A DNA stretch of 64,000 nucleotides from Crotalaria pallida (taxonomy: Eukaryota; Streptophyta; Magnoliopsida; Fabales; Fabaceae). How positions within the stretch are numbered: the stretch's first letter is position 1; each line of letters opens with the position of its first letter. Location: the NCBI GenBank assembly GCA_037953625.1, contig CM075652.1:72259501-72323500 (forward strand), written 5' to 3'. A program made the translations under genes and the position numbers. Positions 46,501-55,852 of this stretch are shown one piece after another. A model generated the notes under the pieces. That model worked only from the letters and a program-made list of their open reading frames with translations, was not told the origin of the DNA and ran no database searches.

Positions 46501-46823
46501 CAGAAAGGCCTGGTGCTCTGATGAAATTTTTGGACTCCTTCAGTCCCCGATGGAATATCAGTTTATTCCATTATCGTGGGCAGGTGGGTGTTTCTTCTTT
46601 TCTACTCCTTCACTTGAACACGCTACATGGCATTTTTTTCTTTGATGAATCTGATGTCATTATTATACTTCCTGGTCAACAGGGTGAAACTGGAGCAAAT
46701 GTATTGGTTGGAATTCAGGTGCCAAAAAATGAGATGGCTGAATTCCGTGATCGTTCTAACAAACTTGGATTCGATTATACAGTGGTGAACAATGATGATG
46801 TCTTTCAGCTTTTGATGCACTGA
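35522..46823 (+). CDS. OMR1: Threonine deaminase (dehydratase), biosynthetic, plastid (complete, 9 exons)
   Basis: This PLP enzyme converts L-threonine to 2-oxobutanoate and ammonia, the committed step of isoleucine synthesis in plastids, and is feedback-inhibited by isoleucine (family knowledge). Exons: 35522-35965, 44261-44440, 44547-44816, 44907-45113, 45314-45562, 45643-45713, 45899-46016, 46449-46583, 46683-46823. They give 1815 nt, 604 residues, all GT-AG and in frame. The first 60 or so residues are Ser/Thr/Pro-rich, a likely transit peptide. The PLP lysine is K153 in SFKLRGAYN; the phosphate loop is SSAGNHAQG; the glycine loop VGGGGL is at 279-284; SGAN is near 407. Two ACT-like regulatory domains follow (about 423-511 and 514-604), beginning with QLPEEPGSF and ILPERPGAL. 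Intron 1 is 8295 bp and packed with repeats. A copia element starts three bases after the stop. The two ACT-like repeats and full length favour the regulated biosynthetic enzyme over a defence-type paralogue. Confidence 0.95.
36290..36830. repeat. Duplicated AT-rich MITE-like sequence in intron 1
   Basis: Two related segments, about 36296-36490 and 36640-36830, share TTTCTATTTATYT, AAACRAAAYACA, AGATTTCYAATACATTAATT and CTTTTTCTATAATCATT. A similar run recurs at 63838-64000 and in part at 61290-61400. Start and end points are not resolved. Confidence 0.55.
37505..37660 (+). mobile_element. Possible SINE remnant (A and B boxes)
   Basis: GGTTAGCGGTACCG and, about 50 bases on, GGGTTCGATCCCT resemble polymerase III A and B boxes. 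No clear tail or target duplication was found, so this may be an old SINE or a chance match. Confidence 0.35.
37995..38272. mobile_element. Stowaway-like MITE, family B copy in intron 1
   Basis: The segment runs from TTACTCACTCCGATCATATA to AATATAAGACGGAGTAA. The ends form a short imperfect inverted repeat of the ACTCCGTC type. The interior shares ATATAAGTCTTATTTCCAATTT and TACTTCTTTTTTACAAA with 61413-61690. Confidence 0.55.
38690..39920. repeat. Tandem triplication containing a Stowaway-like MITE
   Basis: Three copies, about 38690-39190, 39191-39660 and 39661-39920 (the last truncated). Each contains GAGAATATCTTTTTGAT, ATGATTCATTCATTAA and CACACAAATTTTCATATTAT. Between copies lie the MITE-like ends CTCCTTCGATCCCGTTATCTTG and CAAGATAATAGGACCCAGGGAG-like, and a spacer with GACAATTAAATGAGATGATATGA. 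Element and spacer are both repeated, so this is a segmental tandem duplication, not three independent insertions. Confidence 0.75.
39921..41287. other. Intron 1 stretch, AT-rich, little structure
   Basis: Short direct repeats of GATGAATTATAAAATT and AAAATAATATTA lie at 40065-40170. A fragment of the dispersed repeat seen at 163-315 lies near 40450-40510 (GTATGCACTAATGGTATTGA). No coding signal. Confidence 0.4.
41297..42181. mobile_element. Mutator-like foldback element (885 bp) with nested SINE
   Basis: Long inverted repeats start GACCTTTACTTTTTGAACCC and, from the right, GACTTTTACTTTTTGAACCC. The arms extend about 230 bases if the nested SINE is removed. The flanks are AAATAAAAA at 41288-41296 and 42182-42190, an exact 9-bp duplication, the Mutator hallmark. 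No transposase is encoded. The loop, about 41715-41940, holds TATGTGTGTGCGCGCAC near its right side. Confidence 0.85.
41447..41621 (-). mobile_element. tRNA-derived SINE, family S1 copy 2
   Basis: Reverse orientation copy of 34723-34896, with the B box GGTTCGATCC read on the minus strand and the tail as a T-run at 41447-41457. An exact 14-bp duplication, TTGTTCCGACTTCC, lies at 41433-41446 and 41622-41635. It sits inside one arm of the foldback element, so it is the younger insertion. Confidence 0.9.
42325..42500. repeat. Short dispersed AT-rich repeat, copy in intron 1
   Basis: It contains AATGCACTGTAATGTAAA, ATGATGAATTGATGATGTAA and AAAACTTTACACCGTCAATG, with imperfect inverted ends around TTTTTTACA. 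Related to 163-315 and 55365-55525. Confidence 0.5.
42648..43055. mobile_element. Foldback element with GGCTTAATTATG ends
   Basis: The left end GGCTTAATTATGTTACAAAT and the right end, read in reverse, GGTTTAATTGTTTCATAAGT form inverted repeats of about 100 bp with gaps (TTTAGGTATTTTTGTCACATA against GTTTGGGTACTTTTGTAAGA-like). A GC-richer centre near 42840-42900 separates CCAATTTTGCTGACATGTAA from TTACATGTTAGCAAAATTGG. This is typical of legume Mutator-type MITEs. No exact target duplication was resolved. Confidence 0.65.
43513..43562. repeat. (AT)n microsatellite, about 25 units
   Basis: An uninterrupted TA/AT run, joined to the 3' end of the SINE at 43565-43755. It is the longest simple repeat in the window and likely to vary between individuals. 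Confidence 0.9.
43565..43755 (-). mobile_element. tRNA-derived SINE, family S3, with (AT)n at its 3' end
   Basis: On the minus strand it carries TTTGGCCTAGTGGAAGCATG, a good A box (TGGCCTAGTGG), and about 55 bases on GAGGCTCGAATCC, a good B box. The 3' end TTCACCAAATATAT passes directly into the (AT)n tract. ATTTTTATCT occurs on both sides (near 43482-43491 and 43750-43759) and may be the target duplication. Confidence 0.7.
43910..44110. repeat. Stowaway-like fragment near the exon 2 acceptor
   Basis: The text TTACTCCCTCGTATCTTTATTATAGG-like has a Stowaway-type start, and a short hairpin lies at CAACTAACGGTGTCACGTAT / CATTAGTTGAGTGACACGTA. The right terminus is not identified. It ends about 150 bp before exon 2. 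Confidence 0.4.
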
Positions 46824-46826
46824 TTA

Positions 46827-47226
46827 TGTTATAAAATGAGCGGAAATAAATTTAAATAATGAATAAGTGTGGTTCAGCTTATAGCTTACCCCACATATAA
46901 AATTATGATATATAACGATATTATTATTTGACAACAACCCAAACCCCAAATACACCCAAAATACGATACAGTATTTTCTCACCGGTGTATCTACTAAATT
47001 CTCTATAATTACATAGAGAATATGTTGTTGTTACTAATGTTGTTGTTGTTGCCGTTGATGTTACAAAAATAAAAACAAAGAGACGGTATTTATAACATAA
47101 GGAAAGGAAAAAAATAGGAAAACAATGAGAGCATTTTTCTCTTCTCCAACGAAACAAAGGGGCTAGGAGAAAAACCAAGAAGAGAAGTTTTCTCCTTCAC
47201 ATCCATTTTTAAGCCACATAACATCA
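46827..47226 (-). repeat. Tnt1-like element, 3' LTR (400 bp)
   Basis: TGTTATAA...AACATCA on the plus strand. It contains TTGTTGTTGTTGCCGTTGATG and AAAATAGGAAAACAATGAGA, also found in the other LTR. Read in the direction of the neighbouring gene, it carries AAATAAATTTAAATAATGAA within its first 40 bases, a possible polyadenylation context. Confidence 0.92.
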
Positions 47227-47241
47227 AATCTCCGCCTAGGT

Positions 47242-50200
47242 TTAAAATGTCTTTATTTTCATTCCAATGCCAACCAACTCCAGGCAGTGTTTGAACTTAG
47301 ATACTATAATTGGCTTCATCATCATGTCGGCTGGATTATCATTAGTACCAATCTTTTTGACTTGAATGTTACCTTGAGAAATAATCTCCCGAATGAAATG
47401 ATATTTGACATCAATATGTTTGGTTCTTTCATGGTACATTTGATTTTTGGTCAAATGTATAGCACTTTGGCTATCATAGTAAACCACCGTGATATCTTGC
47501 TCCAAACCCAAACTGCCCACCAAACCTCTAAGCCAAATGGCTTCTTTCACGGCTTCTGCTGCAACCATATATTCAGCTTCTGTAGTAGACAATGTAATAG
47601 TGGATTGCAAAGTTGTTTTCCAACTAATTGCACTCCCCGAGAGCGAGAAGACATAACTTGTGAGAGATCTCCTTTTGTCTATATCTCCAGCATAATCAGA
47701 GTCAACATAACCAATAATACTAGTGCTAGTATTAGGACTCTTACCATAAATTAAGCCAATATCTGCAGTACCTCAGAGATATCTGAGTATCCATTTCACA
47801 GCTTCCCAATGCTTCTTCCCAGGGTTTCTCATGTACCTACTAATGACACTAACAGCATGTGATATATCTGGACGTGTGCACACCATAGCATACATGATGC
47901 TACCGACTGCACTAGCATATGGAACAAGTAACATTTGTTCCTCATCCTCAATGGATTGTGGTGACATTGCAGCTGAGAGTTTGAAATGGGCTGCCAATGG
48001 AGTGCTAACTGGCTTAGCTTTCTTCATTCCAAAGCGCTCCAACACTTTCTCGATGTACTTTCTTTGAGACAAATATAATTTTCCTGCATGTCGGTCTGTG
48101 GAGATTTCCATGTCCAAAATCTTCTTAGTAGCACCCAAATCTTTCATTTCAAATTCACCACTAAGTTGAGCCTTCAATTTCTTGATCTCTTCAACGACGA
48201 AACCTTGTGGCTATTGCATGTAAATTTCTTCCTCGAGCTCGCCATGGAGAAAAGCCGTTTTTACATCAAGTTGCTCAAGCTCCAGATCAAATAGAGCAAC
48301 CATCGCTAGTAACACCCAGATAGAACTATGTTTTACCACATGGGAGAAAATTTCATTGTAGTCGATTCCTTCCCTTTGGCTGAAACCTTTTCCAACTAAA
48401 CGAGCCTTGTATCTAGCTGCTTCTACTCCAGGTGATCCTTCCTTTTTCTTGAATACCCGTTTGCAACCAACGATCTTTTGTCTTTTCGGCGGTTTCACTA
48501 GCTCCCAAATTTGATTCTTGTGTAAAGACTCCATTTCCTCACTCATAGCAGCAATCCACTCTGCAGACTCATTACTTGAGATAGCCTCATTGTATGTTAC
48601 GGGTTCTCGAGCTTCAATGTCCTCTGCCACCGATAGCGCACATGAGACTATGTCAGCATGACCATATCTCGTAGGTGGTTTTATCTGTCTCCTTTCTCTG
48701 TCTCTTGCGAGATTATAATTCTGCAATAGAGTCTCCTCTTGCTCTTCGACAACTTCGGGATCTTCTTCTTGAATAGGTGGATCAGAAGCACCACCTTGAA
48801 CCTCCATTGGTTGTTCAATATTAAGCTCCACCTGCTTGCTAACACAATCTTTTGTCCCTACATTGCTAACCTCCTTTGTCGGGCGAAGCATAAATGATTC
48901 ATTAAACTTAACATCTCTGCTGATTATGAATTTTGGTGGTTTAGTTTCAATACACCATAATCTGAAACCTTTTACTCCAGATGCATATCCGAGAGATATG
49001 CACTTTTGTGCCCTTCGCTTAAGCTTCCCATCACTAATATGAGCATACGCAGGACACCCAAAAATTCTTAGATTAGAATAATCAGCTGTAGTACCAGACC
49101 ACACTTCTATAGGAGTCTTTAATTCAATTGCAGTGGATAGAGATCGGTTCACCAAATAGCAAGCCATGTTAACAGCTTCAGCCCAGAATTCTTTTCCCAA
49201 GCCCGCATTAGAGAGCATGCATCGAGCTCTATTTAAAATAGTTTTGTTCATGCGTTCTGCTACTCCATTTTGTTGTGTAGTCTTTCGCACAGTGCGATGT
49301 CTCACTATGCCTGCATTCTCACAGAACTCATTAAAATAACCTCCACAAAACTCCAAACCATTATCGATTCGAAGACGTTTGATTTTCTTACCTATTTGAT
49401 TCTCAATCAACACTTTCCATTTCTTGAAAGTTGAGAAAACATCACTTTTGTTTTTGAGAAAATAAACCCAAACTTTCCTTGAAAAATCATCAATGAAAGT
49501 TAATAGGTATCTGGCACCACCCTTTGACGAGACAGGCGCAGGGCCCCACAAATCAGAGTGAATATAATTCACTGTACCCTTAGTCCTGTGAATGGCAGTG
49601 TTGAACTTGACTCTAGTTTGCTTCCCGTAGACACAATGTTCACAAAAGTCAAGCCTCCCAATCTTGTGATCACCTAGCAGACCTCGTTTCCTTAAGATAG
49701 ACATTCCAGCTTCACTCATATGCCCTAGACGCATATGCCAAAGCCGAGTAGTATCAGAATCTGAATCAAGGGAAGACGATACAGATGCAACTCCACCGAA
49801 TGTACTTCCTTGGAGTATATAGAGACCATTGACCAATTTTCCATTGATCACAACAAGAGCGCCTCTAGAGACTCGTAGAACTCCACCTTGAGCATATAAC
49901 TTATACCCTTGAGAATCAAGAGTACCCAAACAAATGAGATTTTTCTTCAAGTCTGGTATGTGCCGAACATCTGTCAATGTTCTTACGACACCATCATGCA
50001 TCTTGATTTGGACTGTTCCAATGCCAATGACCTTACAGGACATATGATTTCCCATAAGAACAATACCATCATCAATTGACCGGTAAGTTGTGAACCAATC
50101 CCGCTTTGGACACATATGGAAAGAACAACTAGAATCAAGGATCCAAGCATCAACAAATGAACTAGTTGATACTGACAAAACACTATCAATATTTTCAACC

Positions 50201-50975
50201 ACACTAGCTGAGTGACTTGAACCAGCCTCATTCTTTTCTTTGAGCTTCGGACATTCTGCTTTCCAATGCCCTTCTTTCTTGCAATATCTGCATCCCCCTT
50301 TCTGTTGTCTAGATTTGGATCTAGACTTGCCTCTGTTAAAACTACTCGAGCCAACTTCCCTAGACCTCCCTCTTGCAAATAAGTTTGTTGCAGGATCATC
50401 ACGTTCACCGTTATTGTGCTCCATCTTCTCACGACTCAAAAGTGATGATTTCACCTCATCAATATAAGGCTTTCACGCCCATATATAAGGGTTTCTCGAA
50501 AATGCTTGTATGAGGGAGGTAAGGAGCAAAGCAATAACATTGCTTGTTGCTCACTTGAAAATGACTCATCTATATTTTTCAATTCCATAGTCAAAGAAGT
50601 GAACTCAGAAATGTGTGATCTAACGGATGTCCCTTCATCCATGCGAAGTGTGCACAAACGTTGTAACACACCAAGACGGTTAGCCATCGTCTTTTTCATG
50701 TATAGAGACTCCAACTTGGTCCACAAAGCCTCTATCGTCTTCTCCGATAAGACCTCCTGCAAAACATCGTCTGTGATGGATAGGTGAATAGTTGACATAG
50801 CTTTTGCATCTATGTCATCCCACTCAGAATCCTTCATTGTGTCAGGCTTCTTTTCTTTTCCAGAAAGTGCCACCTTTAAATTTTGCTGGGTCAAAACAAA
50901 CATCATGCTAATCTTCCACATTCCAAAATTGATGTGCCCATCAAACTGCTGAATATCGAATTTTGTAGTCGTCAT
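47242..50975 (-). pseudogene. Copia Gag-Pol polyprotein, disabled
   Basis: On the minus strand the domains are in copia order. Gag starts at the ATG at 50975 and includes the CCHC knuckle CRYCKKEGHWKAEC near 50290. Protease follows, with WILDSSCSFHMCP near 50130 where DSG is expected. Integrase has GAG-pre motifs, IHSDLWGP near 49560, DDFSRKVWVYF and TTQQNGVAERMN near 49270. The reverse transcriptase begins near 48540. RNase H (STTEAEYMVAAEAVKEA, then YYDSQSAIHLTKN) is at 47600-47390. Breaks: a 1-base deletion frameshift near 50455 in gag; a TAG stop at about 48211; removal of the RT catalytic core including the YVDD box, since the text jumps at about 48185 from PQGFVVEE to KKLKAQLSGEF; and a TGA stop near 47773. 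Both stops could be C-to-T changes. It cannot make a working RT. Confidence 0.92.
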
Positions 50976-51006
50976 TTTTAACACAAATTCCCAGAACGCT
51001 CTAAGC

Positions 51007-51018
51007 GCTCTGATACCA
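51007..51018 (-). other. Primer-binding site of the Tnt1-like element
   Basis: TGGTATCAGAGC on the minus strand, three bases after the LTR end, matches the initiator methionine tRNA complement. Confidence 0.9.
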
Positions 51019-51021
51019 GTT

Positions 51022-51900
51022 TGTTATAAAATGAGCGAAAATAAATTTAAATAATGAATAAGTGTGGTTCAGCTTAGGGGTGAGTATGGGATGGGTTGGG
51101 ACGGGTTTGGCTTGGCCCGTACCCGTCCCGAAATGTTGCTCGGGTCAAATTTTCAACCCGAACCCGTCCCTAATATTAGAGGGACAAGGTAAGGACGGGT
51201 CCAAAATAGGACGGGTCCAAATAGGGACGGGTCCGGGTTCACCCGGGACGGATGAATAACATTAAAAAAAAAGTCTGGTTTACCATATAAAAAAAGGTAA
51301 GGTATTCATTAAAATACAGAAATGTAAAAAGCCATTGCAAATGTTGTTGTATTTGTGACCTCCATTTTTTTGGTATTTGTTGTTACACACTAAAAGAGTC
51401 TTAAAGTCTCACACTCTCAGTTATCACACACACTCTCAATTATCTTTTTTTTTATCAGCAAACAAATTTTTTTTTTTAAAAAAATAGAGTATAAGCCATA
51501 CTCTAAAAATATACATCAAAGTACAAACTCCAGCAACTAATCTATACTTCCAGGGATAAATTATATACTCCAAGCCAAATTTCATGCTGAAGAGGTGCAG
51601 TATAAAATTAAAGCAAAGAAGCAAAGCACCAACATCTGTTCCTAAGCATGTATTAACTAAGCAGAAACAAAATCAAGTTTTGCAGGACTCAAATCAAAAC
51701 TATCGCATGAATACAATTAGCAGACACATAACAGAAGATCCTAAACATGTGTGAAAGCACAATGCGCAGCAGCAAGTTATAATTTTTTTCAGTTATCTTT
51801 GTTTAAATTTTTTTATTTACGGGTTTTATTTTCACTATTTTAGTTTTTAGAAGTTATAATAATAATAACAATAATAATTGTAAATTTATAATTAATTTTG

Positions 51901-51932
<32 letters not shown>

Positions 51933-52476
51933 AATTAATATGTCCGGGCCGGGTCCGGGTGACCCGGGCATAAAGCCGAACCCGTCCTTAATAGAACCGA
52001 GTCTGACCTCTTCAGGGACGGGTTTGTCCATTCACTTGTTCAAGGACGGGTTTGACCCGGCCTGAACCCGCCGGGTTGAGACGGGTCTCCGGGTAGGGCC
52101 GGGTCATGCTCACCCCTTCACTTCAGCTTATAGCTAACTCCACATATAAAATGACGATATACAACTATATTATTATTTGACAACAACCCAAACCCCAAAT
52201 ACACCCAAAATATGACACTGTATTTTCTCACCGGTGTATCTACTAAATTCTCTATAATTATAGAGAGAATCTGTTGTTGTTACTAATGTTGTTGTTGTTG
52301 CTGTTGATGTTACAAAAATGAAAACAAAGAGACGATATTTATAACATAAGGAGAGGGAAAAAATAGGAAAAACAAGGAGAACACTTTTCTTTTCTCCAAC
52401 GAAACAAAGGGGCTAGAAGAAAAACTAGGAAGAGAAGTTTTCTCTTTCACATCCATTTTTAAGCAACATAACATCA
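51022..52476 (-). repeat. Tnt1-like element, 5' LTR split by a hAT-type element
   Basis: It matches the 3' LTR in two parts, 51022-51075 and 52130-52476. The interruption plus target repeat accounts for 1054 bp, leaving about 401 bp. Confidence 0.92.
51076..52117. mobile_element. hAT-type non-autonomous element with GGGACGGGT subterminal repeats (1042 bp)
   Basis: The ends AGGGGTGAGTATGG and CATGCTCACCCCT are inverted repeats. TTCAGCTT lies at 51068-51075 and 52122-52129, an 8-bp duplication; four extra bases (TCAC) separate the right end from it. About 180 bp at each end are dense in GACGGGT, CCCGTCC and CCCGG motifs. The middle is AT-rich with no transposase and an (AT)n stretch near 51900-51930. 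The intact LTR at 46827-47226 shows the empty site. Confidence 0.88.
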
Positions 52477-52650
52477 TATGATGTTAGCCACTTGCCAGCA
52501 TTGTTGGTTTCAGTGGACAAGATTATCATATTTATTTCAGTTGTGGACTTTAGTGAGAAGGGGATGGATAGATGCATGCCACCAAGAATATGGCCTCTAA
52601 GCATCATTTTCGGTTTATTAGAGGAATAAATGCTATTAGTGTGGCATCTA
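52477..52650 (+). other. Probable displaced 3' UTR of the threonine deaminase gene
   Basis: The sequence after the retrotransposon starts TATGATGTTAGCCACTTGCC and fits as the continuation of the deaminase 3' end after TGATTA. It is not repeat-like and ends where a GC-rich element end begins near 52652. This is an inference from position. Confidence 0.5.
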
Positions 52651-52651
52651 G

Positions 52652-53370
52652 TATTGGCAATTAGGGCCAAGGCCCACGGGCCAGCCCGGCCCGCCCACAA
52701 AAAATGCGGGCAGGGAATAGGTTTTTTGCCCATTTGTCAATGCAGGTAGGGCATGCCCGCCCGTTAAATTTACGGGCATTTTAGGGCAGCACGCGGGCTA
52801 TTAAAAAAAAATTTGGCCCAAATATGAAACCAGCCCAAATTAAGGTCCAGTCGGTGAATTAGGTTAACCCAACTCCCCAAGTCCCAACCCTATTCTCGTG
52901 CTCACAGCCTCAAGTAGCTGCTGCCAAGGGTTTTCATTCCACTTCTTCTTTCTCGCAAGCAGCCGCTGCCAAAGGCCAAGGCCGCCGATTCACTGCTATC
53001 GGTTCGTTGCTTCGATACTCCTGCTTCGTTGCTCGGTTCATTGCTTCGCTGCTCGATTCGTTGCTGCTCCCGATCCAGGTTCACTACTTCGTTGGTTGCT
53101 GAAAGCGCAACTAGTTTGTTGTTGTTGCTTGGTTCGTTTGCTGTTTCACCGCTGCTGCTACTTGATTCGTTTATTTGCGGTTCACTGCTGCCTCTCAAAG
53201 TCTCGACCCCTTTGTTATTTTGGTTTTTTTTTTTTTTGAATTTCTGATTATGTAATATTGTTTTTGGTAATTTATTTTACTGTAATATTTGATTTTGCAA
53301 TTTATTATAATTTTTTTTAGACTAAGCCTATGCAAGGTAGTCAGAGGTTTGAAAAGTAACGTAATGGCTA
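52652..53370. mobile_element. Fragment of a GC-rich-ended hAT-like element
   Basis: The left end TAGGGCCAAGGCCCACGGGC is followed by repeated GCCCGCCC, GCGGGC and ACGGGCA motifs within about 150 bp, like the subterminal repeats of the other hAT-type copies here. The right terminus was not found. At 52880-53210 the sequence is Ser/Leu-codon rich with CTGCTTCGTTGCT-like repeats and no known domain. It may be the 5' region of a decayed transposase gene. Confidence 0.4.
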
Positions 53371-53539
53371 AAAAGTTAGGGATTTAAAGGTTTTGATCGA
53401 TTAGTTGATTGAAGTTTAAGTGTTCGATAGAAATAGCTAATTTTTTAGCTGATGAGTTTAAGATAGTGAAGAATTGATAAGTTATTTTTGGTGTAATAGT
53501 AGTCTCCAATGACCATACGTAAGTCCTCAAATAGTATAG

Positions 53540-54348
53540 TAGGGGTGTAAGTGATCCGATCCGAGACCGCGAGAACAATCGGATCGAATCGGACCGGATC
53601 GAAAAATATGGTTCGGTCTAGTCTCGTGATCCGGTCCGCTCTAAAAAATTTTAGACCATTAGTATATGGTCTGGTCCACGGTCTTATTATTTTTGAGACA
53701 ATTAAGACCGGACCAAACCGATTAATTAAAACCTAAAAGATTATCACGGCTAGTTACTTCCCAAAGCAAACAAAGTTGCTGATGATGTCCACAAGAGGGC
53801 TCCTTTGATTCTCAACTTATGCGCTACTTGCATCCCCCATCCCATTCCATTATCAGCAACTACACAAATGACTCTATGAACAACCCTTCAAATGGATATA
53901 TCCTTTATGACCCTCTCAAGCATAGCAGGCATGTTGTTTATCATAGACAAAGAGCTAGCTCACCCAAATCAGTTCTGTTATTTTTAGGACCCAATCCATC
54001 TGGGATTGACATATGTGATCCTTCTTGTTTGCCCAAGGAATGCTCCACTTGCTTATTAGCGAATTCTGTGTTCACAAAAATTACCTGACATCCTGCTTAA
54101 TCAGCTTCAGCGCTACGTTCATCATGGGATTGATACGTCCATAATGCAAAAGAAAATAAAGCAACAAAAAAAAAAAACTAAATAGACCGGACCGGACCGG
54201 ACCATTTATTTATGGTCCGATCCTGTCCTGTCTTTGAATATTAAAAACGTCTAGACCGGATCGGACCGGATCAATACCGGACCATGTTAATTTAATTGGT
54301 CCAGTCCCTAATATCTATCAAAGACCGGATCGAACCGTTACACCCCTA
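53540..54348. mobile_element. hAT-type non-autonomous element, GGTCCGATCC family copy 2
   Basis: The ends TAGGGGTGTAAGTGATCCGA and, at the right, CGTTACACCCCTA are inverted. TCAAATAG flanks it at 53527-53534 and 54349-54356, exact 8 bp, with five extra bases (TATAG) at the left. Both ends carry GGACCGGA and GATCCGATCC motifs in many copies, as in 16768-17401. The centre, 53750-54160, is unlike the rest of the family: it is not AT-rich and may be captured sequence. Confidence 0.85.
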
Positions 54349-54489
54349 TCAAATAGTGACAGCAATGATGTTTTTCATCACAATTTATGAGCTTTTTTAG
54401 GGGATCAATTTTCGGCTATCCATCCAAAATAACCTTCATGTTTATCAAAACTTGACACAACTATAACACATTTTTCATCATTACGTTGA

Positions 54490-54960
54490 ATACTCATTTT
54501 ACTTGATCTATTCTTGATGAGAAGTCTGGCCCTAAACATCGACTAATCAAAGAATGATTGCTAGGATATATTAAGTCTCCCATCAAATTTGCACGTATCA
54601 GTCTATTGTTTCTGATGACTATCCACTTATAACCATTAGTTGTTGCGTAGTTTCTAGTTACATCTGGAAACCACTTGTGACCTCGGATACCATTCCTAAA
54701 CTTTTGTTTGATTTTGTTAAGAGTTTTCCAAAGACTTGAACCACTTATTGACCATTGATAATTCCGGATGCTGGCCACTTCTAAGTTAAATTCATACACC
54801 CATTTTATCCAGAGATTGACTTCTTTCTTTTTTTATGAACCATTATGTTTGGAAATTGAAGCCTCATTCCACCATATTACATTCTTGATGCAAATACTCC
54901 CATTTCTCTTCCTTTGACATGTCAAACTAGATAACTAAGGATATTGGTCTCCCTCTTCAC
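54490..54960 (-). pseudogene. LINE fragment, region between RT and zinc-binding tail
   Basis: On the minus strand it gives a WSISGSSLWKTLNKIKQKF motif followed by NGYKW and RANLMGDLIYPSN, a layout seen after the LINE RT core (SSLWK ... G ... W ... D). No catalytic motif is present and both ends are undefined. Confidence 0.5.
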
Positions 54961-55121
54961 CTTTCTTTCATAAAAAACTCTTGCAATCACTTTCAGTTTT
55001 CTGGATGATAAATTGAGGCAACATATAAATCATAGATCAGTAGATATGCAAAGACATCAAAACATAATTATGAATAGGACTATTTGAGCCTACCAATATA
55101 GGACAGGTTTGATCTAATAAT

Positions 55122-55222
55122 CTATGAAGTCCCAATACTTAGTAAGATACAAATACAATACGACACGGATACGAGAATTTTTTAAAATTCAAGATACGAC
55201 ATGACAGGATACGTTTACACAA

Positions 55223-55258
<36 letters not shown>

Positions 55259-55850
55259 TAAAAATTTAAAAAAGAGATTGTACATTGATAATTCATTCAT
55301 ATTGTCATTAATTCAAAATGACATTAGTACATAACTATAATGATCACAATGTAGAGAAAATATATGGTGCACCGACACTATAAAGTTCTTTTACACAATC
55401 AGCTCAACAACCATCATTCATTTATATTATTTGTATTTAAAATTCAACGATCATAAACACATGAACGATCGATGATAGACTAATAGTGTAAAAAACTTTA
55501 CAACGTCAGTGCACACCCATTAATTTCCACAATTTAAAGAACATAAAAAAAAGATTATTTATTTTATTAAAAATAATAATTAAAAAGTTACCTTTAAAAC
55601 AATAATAATTATTAAAAAAATTCAAAATAAAATCAAACAAGTATTAGGGAAGTATCAAAAAAAGTATTAGGGAGTATCGGGAAGTATTTGAGAAGTATCT
55701 TACAAGTATTTTTTAAAAAATAATTAAAAATAAATAAAAAATAATTGGATACTTTTGGGTCACGTATCGAAAAGTACCGTACGTGTATCGGTATCGAACA
55801 CGGGTACGACACAGATACTTTTCCATTTTTGGAGTATCCGGGCTTCATAG
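55122..55850. mobile_element. hAT-type non-autonomous element, CTATGAAG ends
   Basis: The left end CTATGAAGTCCCAATACT and the right end, read in reverse, CTATGAAGCCCGGATACTCC are inverted repeats. Subterminal ACGACACGGATACG and GGGTACGACACAGATAC motifs recur. The left flank is CTAATAAT (55114-55121). The matching right flank, ATAATAAT, is displaced to 56832-56839, because a second element inserted at the junction. One (AT)n tract (55228-55256) and one dispersed repeat (55365-55525) lie inside. Confidence 0.75.
55365..55525. repeat. Short dispersed AT-rich repeat, copy inside a hAT-type element
   Basis: It starts near GGTGCACCGACACTATAAAG and ends near ACGTCAGTGCACACCCATTA, giving imperfect inverted ends (TGCAC-GAC / GTC-GTGCA). 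It shares ATCATTCATTTATATTA with 163-315, so it is the most complete copy of that family here. Confidence 0.65.
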
Positions 55851-55852
55851 AT

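Larger units (their letters stand above)
46827..52476 (-). mobile_element. Tnt1-like Ty1-copia retrotransposon directly after the threonine deaminase stop
   Basis: Two LTRs (46827-47226 and 51022-52476) start TGTTATAAAATGAG and end ACATCA. After removing a nested hAT element and its duplicated target, the second is about 400 bp, as the first. The primer-binding site (51007-51018) and a purine-rich tract next to the left LTR set the minus orientation. The polyprotein is disabled. The left flank is TTA after the TGA stop and the right flank begins TATGATG. If three bases were lost at the left junction, TATGA would be the target duplication; as it stands no exact duplication exists. Confidence 0.92.

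Noticed and set aside
52898..53247. Ser/Cys/Leu-rich secreted protein
   Set aside because: Repeats of CTGCTTCGTTGCT produce open frames in all directions; the flanks are hAT-like, and no conserved motif is present.
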